Part shown: piece by piece, positions 53,343-61,918 of the stretch
How the letters are laid out: every line of letters begins with the position of its first letter
Position numbering within the stretch: position 1 is the stretch's first letter
Assembly: GCA_002403375.1 (NCBI GenBank)
Contig: DHHQ01000003.1
Coordinates: 176,008 to 239,504 of the forward strand
Length of the DNA stretch: 63,497 nt
Direction: 5' to 3'
From: Thiobacillus denitrificans
GTDB lineage: Bacteria > Pseudomonadota > Gammaproteobacteria > Burkholderiales > Thiobacillaceae
Made by a program: the position numbers and the translations under genes
Notes under the pieces: generated by a model
Databases searched by the model: none
The model's input: the letters and a program-made list of their open reading frames with translations, nothing else
Told to the model about the DNA's origin: nothing

Positions 53343-54272
53343 TCAGGCGTCGCTGCGCGCCGTCGCGCCCTGCGACTTCACGACCGTCATCGCCCCCGCG
53401 ATCAGCGAACTGATGTCGGCCATGTTGGACGGCACGATCAGGGTGTTGTTGGTCTTGGCCAGCCCGGAGAAGGCCTCGACGTACTTCTCGGCGACCTTGA
53501 GGTTGACCGCCTGCATGCCGCCGGGCTTTTCGATCGCCATCGCGACGCGGGCGATCGCCTCGGCGTTGGCGATGGCGATCGCCTTGATCGCCTCGGCCTC
53601 GCCCTGCGCGACGTTGATCGCGGCCTGCTTGTCGCCCTCGGACTGCTGGATCGCGGCCTCGCGCTCGCCGGTGGCGAGGTTGATCTGCTCCTGCATGCGG
53701 CCCTCGGAGGATGCGATGAGCGCGCGCTTCTCGCGCTCGGCGGTGATCTGGCGCTGCATCGCGTGCAGGATCTCCTTCGGCGGCGTGAGGTCCTTGATCT
53801 CGTAGCGCAGCACCTTGACGCCCCAGTTGGTCGACGCCTCGTTGAGCGCCATCACCACGCCGCGGTTGATCTCCTCGCGCTCCTCGAAGGTGCGGTCGAG
53901 TTCCATGCGGCCGATCAGCGAGCGCAGCGTGGTCTGCGCCAGCTGCGACACCGCGGCGATGTAGTCGCTCGAGCCGTAGGACGCCATCTTGGGGTCGGTG
54001 ACCTGGAAGTAGAGGATGCCGTCGACCGCGAGCTGGGTGTTGTCGCGGGTGATGCAGACCTGGCTCGGAACGTCGAGCGGGATCTCCTTCAGCGAGTGCT
54101 TGTAGGCGACGGCGTCGATGAAGGGAATGACGAGGTTGAGGCCGGGCGCGAGCACGGCGTGGAACTTGCCGAGGCGCTCGACCACCCAGGCGTTCTGCTG
54201 CGGCACCACCCGCACGCCCTTGGCGATGACGATGAGGATGACGACGAGGACGACCAGCGCGACGATATCCAT
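53343..54272 (-). CDS. qmcA: SPFH/stomatin-family membrane protein (QmcA-like)
   Basis: 309 residues: N-terminal membrane helix (VALVVLVVILIVIA), SPFH/band-7 domain (about 20-190) and an Ala/Glu-rich coiled coil. These proteins form membrane microdomains and regulate proteases such as FtsH. Paired with nfeD 34 bases upstream. Confidence 0.93.
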   Translation of the reverse strand: MDIVALVVLVVILIVIAKGVRVVPQQNAWVVERLGKFHAVLAPGLNLVIPFIDAVAYKHSLKEIPLDVPSQVCITRDNTQLAVDGILYFQVTDPKMASYGSSDYIAAVSQLAQTTLRSLIGRMELDRTFEEREEINRGVVMALNEASTNWGVKVLRYEIKDLTPPKEILHAMQRQITAEREKRALIASSEGRMQEQINLATGEREAAIQQSEGDKQAAINVAQGEAEAIKAIAIANAEAIARVAMAIEKPGGMQAVNLKVAEKYVEAFSGLAKTNNTLIVPSNMADISSLIAGAMTVVKSQGATARSDA

Positions 54273-54306
54273 TTTTTTCTTGTTGCTCCCTGTGATTGAA
54301 GTTCGT

Positions 54307-54714
54307 TCAGTTGCCCAGCACCAGCGTGTTGCCGCGGACGGCGCGGATGACCAGCGGGCGGCCGGTGTCGACCTCGCCCGACTCGGCTTCGGCGTCCCAC
54401 AGCGCGCCGCGGTACTTGACCTGGCCGCGGCTCCCCTGCCACGACTCGACCTGCACGGTCTGGCCGATGTCGAGGTCCTGCACGTTCGACTCCGGATGGC
54501 CGGTGCTGCGCTTCCAGCGGCGCAGCGCGAGCGTGCCGGCGACGGCGATCACGCCGGCGGTCGCCAGCTGCGCGACGAGGCCGGCGCCGAGCCAGGCCGC
54601 CACGCCTGCCGCCGCGGCGGCCAGCCCGTAGACCAGCAGGTAGAAGGTGCCGCTGGTCAGCTCGACCGCCACCAGCACCGCAGCCAGAATCCACCACAAC
54701 ACGTATCCCTGCAT
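54307..54714 (-). CDS. nfeD: NfeD-family membrane protein
   Basis: 135 residues: three or four hydrophobic segments then an OB-fold-like C-terminal domain (about 78-135, GQTVQVESWQGSRGQVKYRG). This is the short, protease-lacking form that accompanies stomatins. Confidence 0.92.
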   Translation of the reverse strand: MQGYVLWWILAAVLVAVELTSGTFYLLVYGLAAAAAGVAAWLGAGLVAQLATAGVIAVAGTLALRRWKRSTGHPESNVQDLDIGQTVQVESWQGSRGQVKYRGALWDAEAESGEVDTGRPLVIRAVRGNTLVLGN

Positions 54715-54736
54715 CGCTTCTCCCCGATTGTTGTTG

Positions 54737-55237
54737 TCAGACGATCACCGGCCGGTTCGCCAGTTCGTCGCGATTATCGCCGGAAGGCGGGAAATTTTGC
54801 GCCAGCAGCTCGCCGATGCGGCGGATGCCCTCGAGCGCGCCGCGTTCGAATTCACCCTGCCTGAAAGCTGCTTCCATCGCCTGCGCGACCGCCTCCCACG
54901 CGGTCGCGTCGACGCGCGCGGCGATGCCGCGGTCGGCGACGATCTCGATGTCGTGGTCGGCGAGCAGCAGGTAGACCAGCACGCCGCTGTTCTGTTCGGT
55001 GTCCCACACGCGCAGGTTGGAGAACATCTCGATCGCGCGCGCGCGACCGCTCACCCCGCGCCAGACCAGGATGGGGGGCAGGCTGTTTTCGATGGCGAAA
55101 CGGATCTCGCCACTGTGGCTCGTCTCGGATTCGCGGATCGCCGCCTCGATCGCGTCGAGCGTCGCCTGCGGGAACGCGCGCCGCCATGCCCACGGCGGCG
55201 TGAAGAGATGCCTGAAAAGACGCTTGAAATTCACCAT
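54737..55237 (-). CDS. TPM-domain protein (short form)
   Basis: 166 residues with a TPM (phosphatase-like, YgcG/Psb32) domain: ESETSHSGEIRFAIE and VLVYLLLADHDIEIVADRGIA. No signal peptide, so the domain is predicted to be cytoplasmic or peripheral. Start ATG 55237 overlaps the previous TPM gene by seven bases. Confidence 0.85.
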   Translation of the reverse strand: MVNFKRLFRHLFTPPWAWRRAFPQATLDAIEAAIRESETSHSGEIRFAIENSLPPILVWRGVSGRARAIEMFSNLRVWDTEQNSGVLVYLLLADHDIEIVADRGIAARVDATAWEAVAQAMEAAFRQGEFERGALEGIRRIGELLAQNFPPSGDNRDELANRPVIV

Positions 55238-56073
55238 GAGCCCGATGCGCCTCCGCCGCCGAATCCGCCGCCGCCACCGCCCCACGAGCCGCCGCCGCGG
55301 CCGCCGCCACCGCCGCCCCAGGAGCCGCCGCCGCTGGTCCAGCCGCCGCCGTGACGGAAGCCGCCGACGACGGCGATGAACACGAAGATCGCGATGAAGA
55401 ACAGTACCGGCGTGAGACCGATCAAGAGCGCCCCCACCACGCCGCTGCCGAGCGCGGCGATGCCGCCCGCGGCGGGGCGGCTCATCAGCACCGACAGCAG
55501 CCAGCCCGCGACGACGCCGCCGACGATGACGAGGAAGAACGAGTCCTCGCTCTGGCCGGCCTCCATGGAGCGGGGCGGCGGCAGCTGCTCGCCCTCGATC
55601 AGCCGCATCAGCTGCGTCACGCCGGCGTCGATGCCGCCGTAGTAGTCGCCGGCCCTGAAATACGGCGTAATGGTCTCGGCGATCACCCGCTTGGCGATGG
55701 CGTCGGGGATCGGCCCCTCGAGCCCGTAGCCGACCTCGAGCCGCAGCTTGCGGTCGTCTTTCGCGACGATGACGATCACGCCGTCGTCGAGCTTCGCGCG
55801 GCCGACCTTCCATTGCTCGGCGACGCGGATGCCGAATGGTTCGATCTCTTCGGGCTGGGTGGTGGGAACGATCAGCACCGCGATCTGGCTGCCCCGCTCG
55901 GCCTCGAAGGCGGCGAGCCTGCTCTCCAGCGCGTCCACCTGGCCGGCCGTGAGCGTCGCGGTGAGGTCGGTGACGCGGCGGCTCGGATCGGGCACCGCCA
56001 CCTGGGCCCAGGCGGCGAACGCGACGAGCAGCAGAAGGAAGCCGGACACGCATGCCCGGCCCATGCGGATCAT
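55231..56073 (-). CDS. TPM-domain membrane protein with Gly-rich tail
   Basis: 280 residues: signal peptide, extracytoplasmic TPM domain (about 25-165; VGRAKLDDGVIVIVAKDDRK), two hydrophobic segments and an extremely Gly-rich C-terminus of YgcG type. It lies 7 bases after lemA, a well-known pairing. Confidence 0.9.
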   Translation of the reverse strand: MIRMGRACVSGFLLLLVAFAAWAQVAVPDPSRRVTDLTATLTAGQVDALESRLAAFEAERGSQIAVLIVPTTQPEEIEPFGIRVAEQWKVGRAKLDDGVIVIVAKDDRKLRLEVGYGLEGPIPDAIAKRVIAETITPYFRAGDYYGGIDAGVTQLMRLIEGEQLPPPRSMEAGQSEDSFFLVIVGGVVAGWLLSVLMSRPAAGGIAALGSGVVGALLIGLTPVLFFIAIFVFIAVVGGFRHGGGWTSGGGSWGGGGGGRGGGSWGGGGGGFGGGGASGSW

Positions 56074-56080
56074 CGCGGGA

Positions 56081-56695
56081 TCAGTAGCCGGCGGCGGGCG
56101 CGGCAGGCGCCGGGGTGCCGAAGTCGACCGTCGGCGGCCTGGCGATCGCCTTCTCGTCCTCGACGGTGAAGCTCGGCTTGGTCTTGTAGCCGAACACCAT
56201 CGCCGTGAGGTTGGTCGGGAACGAGCGCACCGTGACGTTGTAGTCCTTGACCGCGGCGATGTAGCGGTTGCGCGCGACGGTGATGCGGTTCTCGGTGCCC
56301 TCGAGCTGCGCCTGCAGGTCGCGGAACAGGCCGTCCGCCTTCAGCTGCGGGTAGTTCTCGGCGACCAGGAGCAGACGGGAAATCGCGCCGGTCAGCTCGC
56401 CCTGCGCGGCGATGAATTTCTGGAACGCGGCCTCGTCGTTGATGAGTTCGGGCGTCGCCTGGATCGCGCCGACCCGGGCGCGCGCCTCGGTCACCGAAGT
56501 GAACACCTCCTGCTCGTGCGCCGCGTAGCCCTTCACCACGTTGACCAGGTTCGGCACCAGGTCGGCGCGGCGCTGGTACTGGTTGAGCACCTCGGCCCAG
56601 GTCGCCTTGATGTCCTCGTCGTTGGTCTGCAGCGTGTTGTACCCGCAGCCCGACAGGGCCAGCGCCATGAAACCCATCATCAGCCATTTCAACAT
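56081..56695 (-). CDS. lemA: LemA-family lipoprotein
   Basis: 204 residues: lipobox LSGC (Cys17) and the LemA helical domain (VLNQYQRRADLVPNLVNVVKGYA; ENYPQLKAD). Function of the family is unsettled; it often accompanies TPM proteins, as here. First gene of a likely operon running to the response regulator. Confidence 0.92.
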   Translation of the reverse strand: MLKWLMMGFMALALSGCGYNTLQTNDEDIKATWAEVLNQYQRRADLVPNLVNVVKGYAAHEQEVFTSVTEARARVGAIQATPELINDEAAFQKFIAAQGELTGAISRLLLVAENYPQLKADGLFRDLQAQLEGTENRITVARNRYIAAVKDYNVTVRSFPTNLTAMVFGYKTKPSFTVEDEKAIARPPTVDFGTPAPAAPAAGY

Positions 56696-56763
56696 GTCCG
56701 CTCCTTGTTCTCGTCTGTTTCAGGCGCCGCATGGATCGGCGCCCGGTCGATGCAAATGCAACC

Positions 56764-57246
56764 TTAGCGCAAAAGTGTGACCAGCTCCGCCTCGGCGCGG
56801 CCGTCGCCCACCCACAGCCGGGCGACGCTGACCGGCAGCCGGAAGCGGCGCGGGCCCGCGCTGCCCGGGTTGACGAACAGCACGCCGGCCCGGGTTTCCA
56901 CACGCGGCTGGTGCGAATGCCCCGAGACGACCACGTGAACGCCCGACGCGGCGGGATCGATCGCGATCTCGCCGAGGATGTGCAGGACGTGGATGCGCAC
57001 GCCGTCGAACGCGAGGTCCGCCGTGTACGGGAGAGTCGCCGCCCAGCTCGCGCGGTCGTTGTTGCCGCGCACCACGGTCAGCGGCGCCAGGCGTTCGAGC
57101 GCGTCGAGCACGCCCGCCGCGTCGCCGCTGCGCGAGCCGATGTCGCCGGCGTGGACGATGTGCGCGCAGCCTTCGAGCGCGGCGACCGCCTCGGGCCGCA
57201 ACAGGCCGTGGGTGTCGGCGATCAGCCCGACCAGCGTGCGCGCCAT
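56764..57246 (-). CDS. Metallophosphoesterase, YfcE/MJ0936-like
   Basis: 160 residues with the calcineurin-like metal motifs: Asp11-x-His13, Asp35 (HAGDIG), GNND (Asn62/63) and GHSH. Cytoplasmic phosphodiesterase; substrate unknown. Confidence 0.9.
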   Translation of the reverse strand: MARTLVGLIADTHGLLRPEAVAALEGCAHIVHAGDIGSRSGDAAGVLDALERLAPLTVVRGNNDRASWAATLPYTADLAFDGVRIHVLHILGEIAIDPAASGVHVVVSGHSHQPRVETRAGVLFVNPGSAGPRRFRLPVSVARLWVGDGRAEAELVTLLR

Positions 57247-57259
57247 CGCGGCTGGTCGA

Positions 57260-58315
57260 TCAGGGCGCGACCCCCCAGGTCGCGAACAGCGGGTCGGACT
57301 CGGCGAGCTTGTCGGCGTAGCGGTCGTCCTTCGGGCGCTTGAGGCCGTGCTCGACGTAGGTCTCGACCTTCCTGAAGCCGGCCTGCTTGATCAGCGTGCC
57401 GACCCAGGCCATGCGCTCCATCGGGTGCAGCTGGGTCCACAGCCTGATCACCTTGGGCGGGAAGTAGCGGTGCGACAGCGTCACCACGAACATGCCGCCC
57501 GGGCGCAGCACGCGCTTCGCCTCGGCGACGATCTTGTGCGGCTGCGTCAGGTATTCGAACGAGACGGTGCAGACCACGGCGTCGAAGCTCGCGTCGGGGA
57601 ACGGCAGCGTCGGATCGGCGTTGATGTCCTTGACGATGCGCTCGGCGAGCTGCGGGTTGTCGGCGAGCTCCTCCTCGTTGAGGCCGAGGCCGACCGCCGA
57701 CTGCACGGTGTCGGGCAGGTGCGAACGCCAGCTCGCCATCAGGTCGAGCACCCGCGCGTTCTCCGGCAGCACGGTGCGGTACAGCGCCTGGATGCGGCGC
57801 GCGCAGACGGCGTCGACGTGGGTGACCTTGCGCGCGACCGTGTAGAACTCGGTGTCGGGGAACTCGTCCTCGCGGGCGAACGAATCCGGCGCCTCGAAAT
57901 CGGTCGGCGTCTGCATCTGCGTTTCCATGCCGCTCCACTCGAGCAGCTGGGTGACCTTGCCGACCGGCTCGGTCGAGATGTCGCTCTTGCCGCTGTCGAT
58001 GCTGAAGATGCGGCCCTGCAGCGGATGGCTGAAGTTGGCGACGAAGCTCGATTCGTTCAGCTTCACCACGCGGAACATCGGTCCCGGCGCGTCGTCGGCG
58101 TGCAGCAGCTGCGAGGGGTAGAAGCGCCCCATTTTCAGCGGCGCGATGTCGCTGCGGAACACCTCGTTCGGCACCTCGTGCTCGATCTTCGGGCCGACGT
58201 CCATCTGGGCGTCGACCGGCGGCGTGTCGCCGGGCATCCACACCACCACCTGGTGGCGGCCGAGGTCGGAAAAGTAGTTGACGCGGAAGCGCAGCGCGGA
58301 ATGCAGGAGTTTCAT
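57260..58315 (-). CDS. SAM-dependent methyltransferase with SlyD-like N-terminal domain
   Basis: 351 residues. The N-terminal about 120 residues include a FKBP/SlyD-like stretch (NESSFVANFSHPLQGRIF, compare NHPLAG). From about residue 185 a class I methyltransferase domain follows with a non-standard motif I, VLDLMASWRSHLP instead of DxGxGxG, and LRPGGMFVVTLSHR. The Asp-Leu-Met-x-Ser-Trp-x-Ser-His pattern defines a distinct uncharacterised methyltransferase group. Substrate unknown. Confidence 0.82.
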   Translation of the reverse strand: MKLLHSALRFRVNYFSDLGRHQVVVWMPGDTPPVDAQMDVGPKIEHEVPNEVFRSDIAPLKMGRFYPSQLLHADDAPGPMFRVVKLNESSFVANFSHPLQGRIFSIDSGKSDISTEPVGKVTQLLEWSGMETQMQTPTDFEAPDSFAREDEFPDTEFYTVARKVTHVDAVCARRIQALYRTVLPENARVLDLMASWRSHLPDTVQSAVGLGLNEEELADNPQLAERIVKDINADPTLPFPDASFDAVVCTVSFEYLTQPHKIVAEAKRVLRPGGMFVVTLSHRYFPPKVIRLWTQLHPMERMAWVGTLIKQAGFRKVETYVEHGLKRPKDDRYADKLAESDPLFATWGVAP

Positions 58316-58316
58316 C

Positions 58317-58347
58317 GGATCAGGGATCAGGGGTCAGGGGTCAGGGA
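58317..58347. repeat. Short tandem TCAGGG repeats
   Basis: Four imperfect copies of a 7-8 base unit (GGATCAGGGATCAGGGG and following) fill the 11-base gap between the methyltransferase gene and the uracil-DNA glycosylase gene and supply the last codons of the latter. Similar units form the repeat at 25884-25971. Confidence 0.55.
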
Positions 58348-59004
58348 TTGCAGGGTGCGGCGCGCGAAGCACAGGTCTTCCCACGCGCGCGCCTTGTCGG
58401 TCAGGTTGCGCAGCAGGTAGGCCGGGTGATACGTCACGACCAGCGGCACGTCGTGGAAGCGGTGCACCTGGCCGCGCAGGCGGCCGAGCGGCTCGCCGCT
58501 GCCGAGCAGGGTCTGCGCGGCGACGCGGCCGAGCGCGACGATGAGCTTGGGGCGGATCAGCTCGACCTGCGCCAGCAGGTAGGGCATGCAGGCGGCGATC
58601 TCGTCGGGCTCGGGGTCGCGGTTGCCCGGCGGGCGCGACTTCACGACGTTGGTGATGTAGACCTTGTCGCCGCGGGCCAGCCCGATCGACGCCAGCATCG
58701 CGTCGAGCAGCTTGCCGGCCTGGCCGACGAAGGGCTCGCCCTGCGCGTCCTCCTCGGCGCCCGGCGCCTCGCCGACGATCAGCCAGTCGGCGTTGCGGTC
58801 GCCGACGCCGGGCACGCCCCGGGTGCGGGTGGCGGAGAGCTTGCAGGCGGTGCAGCCGGCGACGGCCTGTTCGAGCGTCTCCCAGGTGTACGCGGCCGCG
58901 GGGGCAGAGCCGGGAGCGGAGAGCGGAGCGTCGGGTTTGGTCTCGCGCAGGCGCCACACCGGGCCGATGCCGAGTTCCTCGAAAACGTCGTCGCGGCTCA
59001 GCAT
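58327..59004 (-). CDS. Uracil-DNA glycosylase, family 4
   Basis: 225 residues. Removes uracil from DNA. Motifs: GEAPGAEEDAQGEPFVG (catalytic region), TYHPAYLLR, and cysteines of the Fe-S cluster (CTACKL and later ones). ATG 59004 overlaps the rimI stop by seven bases. The C-terminal LTPDP is encoded by a tandem repeat. Confidence 0.93.
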   Translation of the reverse strand: MLSRDDVFEELGIGPVWRLRETKPDAPLSAPGSAPAAAYTWETLEQAVAGCTACKLSATRTRGVPGVGDRNADWLIVGEAPGAEEDAQGEPFVGQAGKLLDAMLASIGLARGDKVYITNVVKSRPPGNRDPEPDEIAACMPYLLAQVELIRPKLIVALGRVAAQTLLGSGEPLGRLRGQVHRFHDVPLVVTYHPAYLLRNLTDKARAWEDLCFARRTLQSLTPDP

Positions 59005-59480
59005 GGCAGGTCGCGTCGCATGATGAGCGCGTCCTCGCGGCCTTCGCCCGCGGGGTAGTAGCCGCGCCGCACCGCGAGGTCGGCGAAGCCGCTCGCGTGA
59101 TAGAGCGCGATCGCGCCGGCGTTCGAGGTGCGCACCTCGAGGAAGAGGCTGTCGGCGTGATGGTCGCAGGCGCGCGCCATGCAGTGCGCGAGCAGGTCGC
59201 GGCCGAGGCCGCGGCGGCGCCACGTCGGCGCGACGGTGAGGTTGAGCAGGTGCGCCTCGCCTGCCGCGACCATCAGCACGTAGTAGCCGGTCACCTCGCC
59301 TTCGGCTTCGCGCACCCACATGCTGTAGCCGGCCTCCAGCGAGTCGGCGAAATTGCCGAGCGACCACGGATGGTCGTAGCTCGCCAGCTCGATGCAGTGG
59401 ATGCGCGGCAGGTCGGCCTCGGTCATCGGGCGCACGACATGCGCGACCGCGTGCAGCGGCATCCCGGGGACGGCGCTCAT
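58998..59480 (-). CDS. rimI: Ribosomal protein S18 N-acetyltransferase
   Basis: GNAT acetyltransferase, 160 residues. The acetyl-CoA loop reads RRRGLGRDLL, followed by LEVRTSNAGAIALYHASGF, typical of RimI. It follows tsaB with a four-base overlap, a common pairing. Confidence 0.93.
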   Translation of the reverse strand: MSAVPGMPLHAVAHVVRPMTEADLPRIHCIELASYDHPWSLGNFADSLEAGYSMWVREAEGEVTGYYVLMVAAGEAHLLNLTVAPTWRRRGLGRDLLAHCMARACDHHADSLFLEVRTSNAGAIALYHASGFADLAVRRGYYPAGEGREDALIMRRDLPC

Positions 59481-60184
59481 GCGGACTTTCTCGCGCGGCG
59501 CTCGTCGACCGTCAGCGCCACCTTGTCGCGCAGGTAGATCGGCGCGGCGAGCGCGGCGTCGGTGGCTTCGCCGCGCGCGAAGGCGGCCGCGGCGAGCGGC
59601 GCCATCGCGGCCGCGTCGGGCATCAGCGTCTCGTCGATGCGCACCAGCAGCGATGCCAGCCGCGGACGCAGCACCTCGCCCAGCGCGGCAAAGCCGTTGC
59701 CGGCGCCGACCCAGTCGCCGCCGGGGGGCACCGCGACCGATTCGGGCAGCGCGAGCTGCGGCTCGGACACCGCGCGCCAGCGTTCATGCCCTTCAGGGGA
59801 CTGCCCTTCGCGTTCGTAGGCTGCCCAGTAGACTTCGGCCATGCGCGCGTCGAGCACGGTCAGCACCCGCTCGGCGCCGGTCTGCGCGGCGATCGATTCG
59901 AGCGTGGAGACGCCGACCACCGGCAGGCCGGCGCCGAACGCCAGGCCCTGCGTCACTGCGCAGGCGATCCTGAGGCCGGTGAACGAACCGGGGCCGGCGC
60001 CGTAGCCGATGCCGTCGAGCGCGCGCAGCGTGAGGCTGGCCGCGCGCAGCAGTTCGTCGACCATCGGCAGCAGCAGCGAACTGTGCCGCTGCTCGGCGAG
60101 CACCCGGCGCGCGAGGACCGAGCCGTCGAGCCAGAGCGCGGCCGAGCACCATTCGGTGGAGGTATCGAGAACGAGCAGTTTCAT
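59477..60184 (-). CDS. tsaB: tRNA threonylcarbamoyladenosine biosynthesis protein TsaB
   Basis: 235 residues of the ASKHA fold (MKLLVLDTSTEWCSAAL; GAGPGSFTGLRI). Works with TsaD and TsaE to make t6A37 in ANN-reading tRNAs. Confidence 0.95.
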   Translation of the reverse strand: MKLLVLDTSTEWCSAALWLDGSVLARRVLAEQRHSSLLLPMVDELLRAASLTLRALDGIGYGAGPGSFTGLRIACAVTQGLAFGAGLPVVGVSTLESIAAQTGAERVLTVLDARMAEVYWAAYEREGQSPEGHERWRAVSEPQLALPESVAVPPGGDWVGAGNGFAALGEVLRPRLASLLVRIDETLMPDAAAMAPLAAAAFARGEATDAALAAPIYLRDKVALTVDERRARKSA

Positions 60185-60232
60185 CGCCGCGATTCTAGCA
60201 GGCCGCCGCCCCGCCTCCGGCGCCTGCGCGCC

Positions 60233-61318
60233 TCAGCGGCCGCGGTAGACGACCCGGTAGATCGCGCCGGCGTGGTCGTCCGACACCAGCAGGCTGCCGT
60301 CGGGCATCACCAGCACGTCGGCCGGCCGGCCCCAGGCGGATTCGCCCTGCTGCCAGCCGGTGACGAAGGGCTCGTAGCCCACCGCGCGGTTGCCGTCGAG
60401 GCGCACCACGCTGACCCGGTAGCCGGCTTTCTTGCTGCGGTTCCACGAGCCATGCTCGGCGATGAAGACGGCGTTGCGGTAGCGCGCCGGGAACTGCTTG
60501 CCCGAGTAGAAGCGCATGCCGAGGCTCGCGACGTGGGCGCCGAGTTCCTGCACCGGCGGCACGAAGTCGGCGCAGCGCCTGCCTTTGCCGAACTCGGGGT
60601 CGGCGATCGCGCGGCCGTGGCAGTGGGGGTAGCCGAAGTGCTGGCCAGGCTTTGCGAGCCGGTTGAGCTCGTCGGGGGGCGCGTCGTCGCCGAGCCAGTC
60701 GCGGCCGTTGTCGGTGAACCACAGCTCGCCCGTTGCGGGATGCCAGTCGAAGCCGACCGTGTTGCGCACCCCGCGCGCGACGACCCCGGTCTTGCCGCTC
60801 GCGACGTCGAGGCGGGTGATGACCGCATAGCGGTCCGGGTCGGGCGCGCAGATGTTGCACGGCGCGCCGACCGGCACGTAGAGCCTGCCGTCGGGTCCGA
60901 AGGCGATGAATTTCCAGCCGTGGTGGGTGTCGCCCGGGAAGGCCTCGCTCACGACCTCGGGACGCGGCGGCGCGGCGAGGCGCGCTTCGATGTCGCGCAG
61001 GCGCAGGATGCGGCTGACCGCCGAAACGTAGAGGTCGCCGTCGCGGAAGGCCACGCCGACCGGGAGCTGCAGGCCCTCGGCGACGACTCGTGGGCGGCGT
61101 TCGCCCTCGAGCGGCACCGCGCAGACCTTGCCTTCACGCATGCTGCCGACGAACAGATGGGATTTGCCGAGCGCCATCTGCCGCGCGTTGGGCACGCGGG
61201 CGAATTCCTCGATTTCGAAGCCGGGCGGCAGGCGGAGGTTGGAAAGCGGCAGGGAATCGGCCGCGGCCTGTGCCAGCCAGCCGAACGCGATGACTGCAAA
61301 TGCGAGGAGCCGTTTCAT
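60233..61318 (-). CDS. Periplasmic PQQ-dependent sugar (sorbosone) dehydrogenase-like protein
   Basis: 361 residues with signal peptide (cleavage near AQAAADS) and a six-bladed beta-propeller of the glucose/sorbosone dehydrogenase family: HHGWKFIAFGPDGRLYVPVG, DWHPATGELWFTDNGRDW, FIAEHGSWNRSKKAGYRV. PQQ and substrate use are inferred from the family. Confidence 0.85.
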   Translation of the reverse strand: MKRLLAFAVIAFGWLAQAAADSLPLSNLRLPPGFEIEEFARVPNARQMALGKSHLFVGSMREGKVCAVPLEGERRPRVVAEGLQLPVGVAFRDGDLYVSAVSRILRLRDIEARLAAPPRPEVVSEAFPGDTHHGWKFIAFGPDGRLYVPVGAPCNICAPDPDRYAVITRLDVASGKTGVVARGVRNTVGFDWHPATGELWFTDNGRDWLGDDAPPDELNRLAKPGQHFGYPHCHGRAIADPEFGKGRRCADFVPPVQELGAHVASLGMRFYSGKQFPARYRNAVFIAEHGSWNRSKKAGYRVSVVRLDGNRAVGYEPFVTGWQQGESAWGRPADVLVMPDGSLLVSDDHAGAIYRVVYRGR

Positions 61319-61350
61319 GCCAGCCTCCTTCAGGGTCCGATCACCCCAAT

Positions 61351-61758
61351 TTAGCGCCTGTCGCGCGAAACGTCCTGCGCGGGCTGCACGGGAACCAGGA
61401 TCTCGAAGCGCACCCGCGACCACGGGTCGCGTCCCTCGGCGAGGCGCACGATGCGCGCTTCGAGCCGCTGGCCGCCGTCCATCAGGCGCGCCACGTCGGC
61501 GTTCTCGCGGCGCGGCACGTAGCCGAGCTTGTGGCCCTGCCAGTCGACCCGCACCGCGCGGGCGTCGTAGCGGTTGTCGGGTTCGCGCACCAGAGTGAGC
61601 GCGTCGCCCACCCTGAGCTGCGGCCACAGCGCGCGGCCGGCGTGGTACTGGAAGCCGGCGAGCGGCGCATCCTGCAGCAGGATGTGCGCGGCGACCTGGG
61701 CCGGGAGCGGCTGCGCCCACGCCCACAGCAGCATCAGCAAGGCCAGCCTGCGCTTCAT
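61351..61758 (-). CDS. Exported HIRAN-domain protein
   Basis: 135 residues: an N-terminal signal peptide (MKRRLALLMLLWAWAQPLPAQ) and a HIRAN domain (about 30-110: LAGFQYHAG, REPDNRYDARAVRV, HKLGYVPRRENADVARL). HIRAN is known as a DNA 3'-end-binding fold in helicases such as HLTF; here it stands alone and seems to be secreted. Function unknown. Confidence 0.82.
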   Translation of the reverse strand: MKRRLALLMLLWAWAQPLPAQVAAHILLQDAPLAGFQYHAGRALWPQLRVGDALTLVREPDNRYDARAVRVDWQGHKLGYVPRRENADVARLMDGGQRLEARIVRLAEGRDPWSRVRFEILVPVQPAQDVSRDRR

Positions 61759-61918
61759 GCGGGAATCCGGTGCGGGATGGAAACGGAACATTCTAACGAC
61801 AAATCCGCCGCACCAAGCGCGGCCGGCGCCGCCGGTTTCCGCTTCGTTTTTCCGGGTGACAAGCCGGCGTCTGCATGAGGTAGGATGAACGCGTCCCGTC
61901 CACCTCACGCCGACCACC

